Source: an uncultured Bacteroidales bacterium (GTDB taxonomy: Bacteria; Bacteroidota; Bacteroidia; Bacteroidales; Muribaculaceae). From it: DNA of 7,161 nt. The stretch lies in the NCBI GenBank assembly GCA_947176515.1, contig CAMWQZ010000050.1, forward strand, positions 1 to 7,161. The letters are read 5' to 3'. The position numbers and the translations under genes were made by a program. The notes under the pieces were generated by a model. The model was not told the DNA's origin and ran no database searches. It worked only from the letters and a program-made list of their open reading frames with translations. Below are positions 1 through 4,952 of the stretch, in pieces (position 1 is the first letter of the stretch; every line of letters begins with the position of its first letter).

Positions 1-513
1 GGCATAGGTGACGATGCGTCGCGCCATGGCGCCGGCAATCTGGCGCACAAGCACGAGCTGGCCTTCGGGTGTGCGGATGACAACGGTCGAGCGCTCGTTT
101 TCTGTGCTCGATTTGGGAAGATATGCTGCCATGAAGCGGCCGGAGTGATGCTTAGTGTAGATTACCTCGCCATTAACCGGAAACCAGTTGGCGTGGACAT
201 TAAAGACACTCATAAACACCGAGAGCTGAATGGCGCGGCCGTGGAGATATTCGTCTTCGAATGTTTCTTCAAGGGCTACAACCTTGCCGTCGGCGCTTGC
301 CACCACGACATTAGTCTCATTGCCTTTGAATTGGCGGCGCGGCGACCTGAAAAAGTTAACTAATAATAGATACAGCACACCCCATACGGCTGTCGACGCA
401 ATGGCCCACGCCATCGGTCGCACCCATATCCAAAGAGGAATATTGATAGCCAGAATTATAAGCGCACTGACTATTAATATATTAGTACCTTCATGGTGTA
501 TCTTTACTCTCAT
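1..513 (-). CDS. psd: Phosphatidylserine decarboxylase, short membrane form (C-terminus cut by window edge)
   Basis: This enzyme decarboxylates phosphatidylserine to phosphatidylethanolamine at the inner membrane, the last step of PE synthesis. I translated the strand by hand: 171 codons from the ATG at 513-511 run open to base 1. Residues about 11-31 and 34-53 are hydrophobic and form two membrane helices ending in VNFFRSPRR. The soluble decarboxylase domain follows, with the conserved ADG (74-76), NVHANW (105-110), STENERS (136-142) and RQIAGAMARRIV (157-168). D75 and H107 match the conserved Asp and His of the self-cleaving PSD family. The Gly-Ser cleavage site that generates the pyruvoyl group lies in the missing C-terminal quarter, since the family form is roughly 220-230 residues. 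The start is supported by the family-typical N-terminus (a basic stretch, then a helix) and by a promoter -7 box about 40 nt upstream. Identity is strong; whether the missing part is intact cannot be seen. Confidence 0.93.
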   Translation of the reverse strand, partial: MRVKIHHEGTNILIVSALIILAINIPLWIWVRPMAWAIASTAVWGVLYLLLVNFFRSPRRQFKGNETNVVVASADGKVVALEETFEDEYLHGRAIQLSVFMSVFNVHANWFPVNGEVIYTKHHSGRFMAAYLPKSSTENERSTVVIRTPEGQLVLVRQIAGAMARRIVTYA

Positions 514-555
514 TGAGACTAATTGGGATGCTATGTTCTAATTAAGTTAACGCCG

Positions 556-563
556 CAAAGATA
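556..563 (-). promoter_or_regulatory. psd: Candidate Bacteroidota -7 box for psd
   Basis: The minus strand reads TATCTTTG, an exact match to TAnnTTTG, 42 nt before the psd ATG, which would give a leader of about 35 nt. No clear TTTG -33 element lies 19-21 nt upstream, so the assignment rests on the -7 box and its place in the LicD-psd gap. An 8-bp inverted repeat (TTAAGTTA at 542-549, TAACTTAA at 562-569) straddles it. Confidence 0.5.
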
Positions 564-612
564 ACTTAAATTTTTGGTAATTACGATAATTGAGTGCTTA
601 TTTTGTGGATTT

Positions 613-1440
613 TTAATCTTTTGGCAGTCGGTCGGCAGGTATTTCATAGCGGCAGACAGCGTGACCCGACGGCACTTGCTTCGGGGTCATATAGTCGCCA
701 TAATTGAGTGTCAGGATGTCGTCGTAGCCTTTAGGTATAGGCATTTTGATGTCCTCAAAGTCCACCCACTCGATATTCTCAAGCCAGCGGCGGTCATAGA
801 GATACTCTTTGAGATGTAGGGCTACCTTAGTACTGTAACGGTTTTCAGGGGCGGCGAAGCTACGCAACAGTCGCTCGTAGTCTCTGAATATCTTGCGGTC
901 GACGCGCATGCGGTCATAAGCCCAACGCGGCAACCAGTTTAGCGCCTTAAATGCGATTTTCAGCATCGTCTGCTTGCGCCGGGCCTTGCGCACGAGTCTT
1001 GCAACATGGCGCGGAGTGTTGGGCATCAGGTCGTAAGGGAAGATGTCGACAAAAATGCCGAGCGTGTTTTGCGGCGTGGCCTTTTCGCCGATGGGGATTG
1101 CCTTGGTCGACGAGTCGACCACTTTGATAAAGCGCTCGGTGTAATAGCGGTCGTTCTCTACAGAGCAGACGTGATAAGGCTCAGGCAGCTCCCGGGGGGC
1201 AATCTCGCAGAAGCGGTCATAGTCCTCGCGCGGCATGCCCATGTCGATATCATCGTCCCAGGGTATGTAGCCTTTGTGGCGTATGGCGCCAATGAGCGTG
1301 CCGCCGTCGGCAAATATCCTTAGCCCGTGACGCTCGCAGATGGCAAGCACTTCGCGGAGTATCGACATCTGAATGTGCCACACTTTTTTCATATCGGCTT
1401 TCACAAGATAGCCGCATCTCACTTCGTCGTTAAGATTCAT
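613..1440 (-). CDS. LicD family phosphotransferase
   Basis: This 275-residue protein belongs to the LicD family, nucleotidyltransferase-fold enzymes that move a phospho-substituent (phosphocholine in the classic cases, from CDP-choline) onto a cell-surface glycan. The diagnostic motifs are all present: DGGTLIGAIRHKG (45-57) followed by PWDDDID (60-66), whose acidic residues should bind metal; GIFVDIFPYD (128-137); and YGDYM (247-251) near the C-terminus. There is no signal peptide or membrane helix, so it should act in the cytoplasm or at the inner membrane face on a lipid-linked glycan. The ATG at 1440-1438 is 44 nt after the stop of the upstream glycosyltransferase with no promoter between, so the two are probably co-transcribed and may act on the same glycan. 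The stop is TAA. The donor (choline, ethanolamine or another alcohol phosphate) cannot be deduced. Base composition resembles the flanking envelope genes. Confidence 0.9.
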   Translation of the reverse strand: MNLNDEVRCGYLVKADMKKVWHIQMSILREVLAICERHGLRIFADGGTLIGAIRHKGYIPWDDDIDMGMPREDYDRFCEIAPRELPEPYHVCSVENDRYYTERFIKVVDSSTKAIPIGEKATPQNTLGIFVDIFPYDLMPNTPRHVARLVRKARRKQTMLKIAFKALNWLPRWAYDRMRVDRKIFRDYERLLRSFAAPENRYSTKVALHLKEYLYDRRWLENIEWVDFEDIKMPIPKGYDDILTLNYGDYMTPKQVPSGHAVCRYEIPADRLPKD

Positions 1441-1464
1441 AGTTGTGGTTTATTGATTTTTTTA

Positions 1465-1484
1465 GGACGCACCAGGGTGTGTCC
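1465..1484. repeat. REP-like hairpin between glycosyltransferase and LicD genes
   Basis: The plus strand reads GGACGCAC, loop CAGG, GTGTGTCC: an 8-bp stem with one imperfect pair (G-U in plus-strand RNA, A-C in minus-strand RNA) and a 4-nt loop. On the minus strand it is preceded by TTGTAGG, so the glycosyltransferase stop codon TAG touches the repeat. The form (TTGTAGGG, then a GACRCACC stem, then its complement) resembles short REP-type palindromes scattered through many bacterial genomes. It is not a classic terminator, because the minus-strand RNA continues with U followed by seven As rather than a U tract. The family assignment is inference from its appearance; the hairpin itself is visible. 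Confidence 0.55.
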
Positions 1485-2513
1485 CTACAATGGGCGTTGT
1501 TGCGTCGTTATGATGGTTATTGCTTTGTCGAGGCTTTCGGAGAGGTATGCGCCGCCGGCCATGCGCCGGGCGACGCGGTTGACGTTTTTTACCATTGCCT
1601 GGTATTGGTCTTCCCCGACATTCTTTAGGGCAACGTCGATGTTATCGAGATTGTCGACAGTTATGCCTATGCCTTCGCGCTCGACAAAATCGGCCGCGCC
1701 GCTGCTTCGCCAGATGATTATGGGTTTGCCGGCGCGCATGTAAAGCGCCAGTTTGTGAGGGTTACAGTATTTAATATATTCTCCTATATAACCGACGTGC
1801 TCACGGGTCGACGAGCCATACCATATCAGCCCGTAGCGTCCTTTGGCATTGGCTATTAACTCGTCGGGGGTCGCAAAGCCGTGGACAGTCATGCTTTCTT
1901 TTGCTTTCGCCGGGTCGCCGCCATTACCATAAAGGTGGAGCTCGATGTCATCGGGGAGCGTGTAAAGAAAGGCATTGCGCCCGGGGCTTAGCGCGCCTAT
2001 AAACGACATTGACACCGAGGGCTCTGATTGCTGCTTCGGTTCAACGTCTGAAAGGAAGTCCCAGGCCACTTGCTCGACCATTGGCCTCTCTAACCCTTGT
2101 GACTTAAGCCAGCTGACGTTGTTGGCGTTTGCCACAATCAGCACGTCGCTGTGCGATAGACGGCTGATTTCCTCCTCTACGCTTATGCGCTTGCGGCGGA
2201 ACGAGCCCAAATCGTGGACGAGCGTGATGACGCTTGCCCTGCGGCTATGGGCGATGCGGCAGAGCAGGGTGTAATATTTCTTTATGGGGTATTGGAGCAC
2301 GACGATGTCGCCCGGGCGTAGCTTCACGGCGAAACGGATGATGCCGGCGAAGTTAAGCGCGAAATCGACAATCTTGTTGTGATGGTAGGTGCGACGGAGT
2401 CCAAGGTTTATGGCGCCGCGTCGAGCGAGAATGTCCTCGACGTCGACACGAGCCTTTCCGCCCCCGTTGCCCGTAGTCTTATAATTGCGTGTCAGATAAA
2501 CCAGTCGGCCCAT
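1485..2513 (-). CDS. Glycosyltransferase, Gtf3 / galactofuranosyltransferase-like
   Basis: This 342-residue GT-B-fold glycosyltransferase most resembles the Gtf3/WbbI-like group (glucosyl- or beta-1,6-galactofuranosyltransferases), which build surface polysaccharides or glycoprotein glycans in the cytoplasm. Recognisable segments are the N-terminal acceptor-side domain with VVLQYPIKKYY (71-81) and LVHDLGSFR (98-106); the linker strand SFIGALSPGRNAF (170-182) that opens the donor domain; LHLYGNGG (192-199); and the donor-sugar signature YIKYCNPHKLALYM (246-259) with AGKPIIIW (261-268), SGAADFV (271-277) and GIGITVDNL (281-289). No membrane segment is evident, as expected for a soluble or peripheral enzyme. 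The ATG at 2513-2511 is preceded by an exact -7 box 16 nt upstream, and LicD follows 44 nt after the TAG stop, suggesting a two-gene operon. The last residues (QQRPL) and the stop run into a REP-like repeat, so the original C-terminus may have been altered. The exact sugar is unknown. Confidence 0.85.
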   Translation of the reverse strand: MGRLVYLTRNYKTTGNGGGKARVDVEDILARRGAINLGLRRTYHHNKIVDFALNFAGIIRFAVKLRPGDIVVLQYPIKKYYTLLCRIAHSRRASVITLVHDLGSFRRKRISVEEEISRLSHSDVLIVANANNVSWLKSQGLERPMVEQVAWDFLSDVEPKQQSEPSVSMSFIGALSPGRNAFLYTLPDDIELHLYGNGGDPAKAKESMTVHGFATPDELIANAKGRYGLIWYGSSTREHVGYIGEYIKYCNPHKLALYMRAGKPIIIWRSSGAADFVEREGIGITVDNLDNIDVALKNVGEDQYQAMVKNVNRVARRMAGGAYLSESLDKAITIITTQQRPL

Positions 2514-2529
2514 AACAAAAAAGATTAGG

Positions 2530-2537
2530 CAAAGATA
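2530..2537 (-). promoter_or_regulatory. Candidate -7 box for the glycosyltransferase-LicD operon
   Basis: The minus strand reads TATCTTTG (exact TAnnTTTG) in the 40-bp gap between the ATPase stop and the glycosyltransferase ATG. The box ends 16 nt before the start codon, so the leader would be only about 10 nt. A -33 element is weak: TATG instead of TTTG at about 2557-2560. A promoter here makes the glycosyltransferase independent of the ATPase upstream. Confidence 0.5.
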
Positions 2538-2553
2538 GTCAAAAAAGTCAGAG

Positions 2554-3891
2554 TTACATATCTTCTATGGTGAAGAGTCGTGTTTCGACTTCGTAATTAT
2601 TCAAAACGCTTGTCTTTATGCGTTCTACTTTTTCCATGAATTTTTTGTGGTCATAGTTGCGTTTTTGTCGCTTGACTTCAGCGACAAGAGCCTCCTTGTT
2701 GTTTGTTTTTATGCCGACTATGTCAATTTCACTTGCTTCCAATCCTAATTTTGGCACCCACCACGAACCGATTTCCCTGAATCCGCCACCTTCGGCGAGT
2801 TTTTGTCTGAAGTAGCGCTCAAGCGTGTAGCCTGAATAGGTAGGGTAGTTTGAAAGAAGGAGTGCTGTCAAATCATTGTAATTGTCAAGCTCGACCATTG
2901 GCCTGTTGCTTTCAATGAAATGGAACCAGAATTGTAAGAATAAATCTGCGATTCGGAATCTGACAGTGTTTTTAGTTCCCGGCTTTGAGAAAATAGGCCT
3001 ATATTTTGATATGATGTTAAACGTGTTCTCGAGCTTGTCTATGTGGCCGCCTATAGACATTCCGCCTAAGGCTGACGTGATTTCGGCCTGAGTGGTCTTT
3101 CCCTCAGATATGGCAAGAAGGATTGAGAAATAGGTGCCGTAGTCGCGCCCAAATTCGGTTATCAACAGATTGCGACCCTCTTCTATAAATGGAGACATGT
3201 TTGAGGTCGTGAATCGCAGCATTGACTCTGCATCGACATGGCCATTGTCGCAGAGAATCTCTATGTATTTAGGCACTCCGCCTGTGATAGAGTATAGAGC
3301 CAATAGGTCTTCATTGGTGTATCCCGGATGGTAATCGCGGAGTATCTCCTTGATTACGTCGATATGAAAAGGCTTTAAATTGATGATATTGTCGGCTCTA
3401 CCGAAGAGTGGTTCATGAGAATCGGAAAAAATTTTTTTCATCATCGAAAGGACGCTTCCGCTTAGCACGAGATTTAGATGCGTCTCAGCGCGATAGCTGT
3501 CCCACAAGTTTTGCAAATCGCTGAATACAGATGGGTTGATATTCTGAAATTCCTGAAATTCATCAATCACGAGGGTGAATCGGGTCGTTTTTGCGAGTTC
3601 GAAAAGGTGCTTGATGACAGCAATGGTATTTTGTAATCCTTCAGGAATATAGACATTGATTTTGCTACGAATCTCGTTAACAAAATCTTCAACAAGTGCG
3701 GCCTCGGTTTTGCGAGCTGTAAAAAAATAGAGCATCGGAGCGTCAGAATTTTCAAACGCTTTCTTAATAAGGCTGGTTTTACCGATGCGGCGTCGCCCGG
3801 TCAGAACTGTCATTCTCGAATTGCGAGTGAATGAAAGCTGTTCAATCCTTTGTAGTTCAGCAATTTCAGCTTGTCGATTATAAAATCTCAT
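2554..3891 (-). CDS. Standalone P-loop ATPase with DUF234-type nuclease-like C-terminus
   Basis: This 445-residue protein has the layout of the ATPase_2/AAA-like plus DUF234 family common in archaea and Bacteroidota, whose cellular role is not established. Walker A is GRRRIGKTS (32-40), with K38 and T39 for ATP binding. Walker B is LVIDEFQEF (107-115), with D110 and E111 for Mg and catalysis. LVLSGS (141-146) fits a sensor-1 strand. A region around 255-330 is consistent with a winged helix. The C-terminal part has EIDIVGI (388-394) followed by LVAEVK (402-407); D390 with E405-x-K407 matches the core of the PD-(D/E)XK nuclease fold to which DUF234-like domains have been related. There is no signal peptide, so it is cytoplasmic. 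The ATG at 3891-3889 follows a strong promoter inside a perfect palindrome, and the stop is TAA. It is the only non-envelope gene among its neighbours and is visibly richer in A/T (25 G/C in 60 bases at 3541-3600, against 41 in 60 at 4621-4680 in the kinase), which hints at acquisition. Function (defence, DNA maintenance or selfish element) is open. Confidence 0.88.
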   Translation of the reverse strand: MRFYNRQAEIAELQRIEQLSFTRNSRMTVLTGRRRIGKTSLIKKAFENSDAPMLYFFTARKTEAALVEDFVNEIRSKINVYIPEGLQNTIAVIKHLFELAKTTRFTLVIDEFQEFQNINPSVFSDLQNLWDSYRAETHLNLVLSGSVLSMMKKIFSDSHEPLFGRADNIINLKPFHIDVIKEILRDYHPGYTNEDLLALYSITGGVPKYIEILCDNGHVDAESMLRFTTSNMSPFIEEGRNLLITEFGRDYGTYFSILLAISEGKTTQAEITSALGGMSIGGHIDKLENTFNIISKYRPIFSKPGTKNTVRFRIADLFLQFWFHFIESNRPMVELDNYNDLTALLLSNYPTYSGYTLERYFRQKLAEGGGFREIGSWWVPKLGLEASEIDIVGIKTNNKEALVAEVKRQKRNYDHKKFMEKVERIKTSVLNNYEVETRLFTIEDM

Positions 3892-3899
3892 CTTTCTAA

Positions 3900-3942
3900 T
3901 ATATTTGCAACCGTGGTTGATTCAACCACGGTTGCAAATATA
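3900..3942. repeat. Perfect 21-bp-arm inverted repeat at the ATPase promoter
   Basis: Bases 3900-3920 are the exact reverse complement of 3922-3942, with a single T (3921) at the centre. Each arm begins at its outer end with TATATTTG, reading inward, which is itself a perfect Bacteroidota -7 box. Each arm then carries the smaller imperfect dyad CAACC-NN-GGTTG (3908-3919 and 3923-3934). The inner edge is 8 nt from the ATPase start codon. It is far too long to be chance and probably is an operator, a DNA-structure signal or the recognition site of the protein it precedes. In RNA the part after the predicted start could still fold as GGTTGA/TCAACC. Confidence 0.95.
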
Positions 3943-3965
3943 GTCATAATATTTCTACCGACAAA
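3935..3965 (-). promoter_or_regulatory. Promoter of the ATPase gene (-33 TTTG, -7 TATATTTG)
   Basis: On the minus strand TTTG (3965-3962) is followed after 19 nt by TATATTTG (3942-3935), matching both elements and spacing of the Bacteroidota housekeeping promoter. The predicted transcript starts near 3928, inside the palindrome, giving a leader of about 35-37 nt. Because the -7 box is the outer end of one palindrome arm, a protein bound to the palindrome would compete with RNA polymerase, so repression, possibly autoregulation, is the simplest reading. Confidence 0.75.
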
Positions 3966-3975
3966 ATGATGTCGG
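3958..3975 (-). terminator. Small hairpin after the kinase gene, possible weak terminator
   Basis: CCGACA (3958-3963) and TGTCGG (3970-3975) form a 6-bp perfect stem with a 6-nt loop, starting 6 nt after the kinase TGA. No U-tract follows on the minus strand (the next bases are TAGAAATATT), so termination would be inefficient or factor-assisted. The -33 box of the ATPase promoter lies within this hairpin. Confidence 0.35.
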
Positions 3976-3981
3976 GAGTAA

Positions 3982-4737
3982 TCAATTGATGCCGAAGATG
4001 TGTTTCAGGCGGTGGCGGAAAGTGCGGTTGCGCTCGAATCTGTTAAGGGAGGCGAAAACTTTGTCAACGGTCTTGATAGGGTCGAGTCCGCGCAGGGTGG
4101 CGTAGCGTCCGGCAATCTGGCGCATGAGGTCGCGGCGGTGTGAGACGCGCATCAGGTTGTTGAGGGCGGCACGTTTGGAAATGTGGCGGCGGAAACTCGA
4201 GCGGTTAGTGTCGATGAGCGATAGGGTGACGCTGGCGTCATCGCCTCGGCTATACAATATATTCTTTAGATTAGGGTCGCCGTGGATTGCGCCTTTTGAG
4301 TGGAGGTCGACCATGAGTTGGGCTACATCGTCGGCAAGCGCTGAGTCAAAACGCTCTGACTTTACAAGCGGCTCAAACAGGGGCTTGGCGGAACTATGGA
4401 GCGATACGAAATAAGCGTCGGCGAGTATGCCGCCACGGTAGATTTCGATGCATGCGACTGGAGTCGGAGTGTCAAAGCCAAGATCGATGTAGCGGTTGCC
4501 GAAGTCAAATGACCGGCGAGCCTTAGAGCGCACAACTGTCGAGTAGATGACGCGTCTGAAGAGGGGCAGTGAGCCGAAGCGCTTCACAACCAAGTCGGTG
4601 CCGTCAGGGGCGGTGAAGCGTCGGAGTTCGTTGCGGCCGCGGTAGATGACCGCTCCGCGGCCGAAATCGTCGGGCAGACGGCTGAGCCAGTCGCCGAGCG
4701 CTGAGTATGATGGGTTGATTTTCAATCGCGTCTTCAT
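3982..4737 (-). CDS. Lipopolysaccharide (Kdo/WaaP/InaA-like) kinase family protein
   Basis: This 251-residue protein is a small eukaryotic-like kinase of the type that phosphorylates sugars of lipid A-core (KdkA, WaaP, InaA). Visible parts are a family-like N-terminus (INPSYSALGDWLSRLP, 7-22; VIYRGRNELRRF, 30-41); the ATP-binding lysine in VVKRF (K52); a region SKARRSFDFGNRYIDLGFDT (71-90) equivalent to the alpha-C helix, with an acidic residue (D78) where Glu is usual; PTPVACIE (91-98); the catalytic loop HGDPNLKN (152-159) with D154 and N159; and the metal-binding DTNR (176-179) in place of DFG. The C-terminus is rich in Arg and Lys, suiting binding to an acidic membrane surface. No signal peptide is present, so it works at the cytoplasmic face. 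The ATG at 4737-4735 is the only Met near the family N-terminus and lies 8 nt after a -7 box, so the mRNA may be leaderless. The actual substrate is not determined; a Bud32-like protein kinase role is a less likely alternative. Confidence 0.85.
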   Translation of the reverse strand: MKTRLKINPSYSALGDWLSRLPDDFGRGAVIYRGRNELRRFTAPDGTDLVVKRFGSLPLFRRVIYSTVVRSKARRSFDFGNRYIDLGFDTPTPVACIEIYRGGILADAYFVSLHSSAKPLFEPLVKSERFDSALADDVAQLMVDLHSKGAIHGDPNLKNILYSRGDDASVTLSLIDTNRSSFRRHISKRAALNNLMRVSHRRDLMRQIAGRYATLRGLDPIKTVDKVFASLNRFERNRTFRHRLKHIFGIN

Positions 4738-4745
4738 AACGGAGG

Positions 4746-4753
4746 CAAATTTA
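4746..4753 (-). promoter_or_regulatory. Candidate -7 box for the kinase gene
   Basis: The minus strand reads TAAATTTG (exact TAnnTTTG), ending 8 nt before the ATG. Transcription would begin at or within a few bases of the start codon. No TTTG is found 19-21 nt upstream, which lowers confidence. Confidence 0.45.
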
Positions 4754-4876
4754 ACAAATAATTGGCAATCATTTATGGCGCAGCCTTATCAAAATTTTGC
4801 TTTGCAGAGCATATTTGTTGTTTTTTTAATATCGTAGTTGAGAGAGATTATATTTTTATTTTCCATCTATTTGTTT

Positions 4877-4884
4877 TATTTTTG
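4877..4884 (+). promoter_or_regulatory. Weak candidate -7 box for the lipoprotein gene
   Basis: TATTTTTG matches TAnnTTTG and lies 68 nt before the lipoprotein ATG, implying a leader of about 60 nt. The expected -33 position holds only T-rich sequence (TTTT rather than TTTG). In such A/T-rich DNA a chance match is quite possible. Confidence 0.3.
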
Positions 4885-4952
4885 CTAAAAATATGATAAA
4901 TGCGAAATGTTTATAAACCAATAGTGCTATTTTGATATAAATTGAGCGACTG

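Larger units (their letters stand above)
4738..4952. other. A/T-rich divergent intergenic spacer
   Basis: These 215 bp separate the minus-strand kinase from the plus-strand lipoprotein. Apart from the kinase -7 box and one weak plus-strand candidate at 4877-4884 I see no coding frame with recognisable protein, no RNA gene and no convincing operator. The T-runs (for example at 4821-4827) are not preceded by a stable stem. Confidence 0.7.

Noticed and set aside
145..541. Plus-strand open frames opposite the start of psd
   Set aside because: They lie antisense to a clear phosphatidylserine decarboxylase and their products show no recognisable domain.
1105..1120. 16-bp inverted repeat GGTCGAC-GA-GTCGACC
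   Set aside because: It lies within LicD codons for VVDSST and arises from frequent GTC/GAC/TCG codons; GTCGAC is common throughout the window.
1006..1743. Plus-strand open frames opposite LicD and the glycosyltransferase
   Set aside because: They are shadows of G/C-rich coding sequence on the minus strand; their composition (Arg, Val, Ala rich) fits a frame reversal and no motif is present.
3900..3907. Plus-strand TATATTTG as a second promoter
   Set aside because: It has no TTTG at 19-21 nt upstream and no plus-strand gene follows; it is the mirror end of the palindrome.
4646..4837. Plus-strand open frame crossing the kinase start and the spacer
   Set aside because: It is mostly antisense to the kinase, lacks any recognisable domain and has no promoter of its own.
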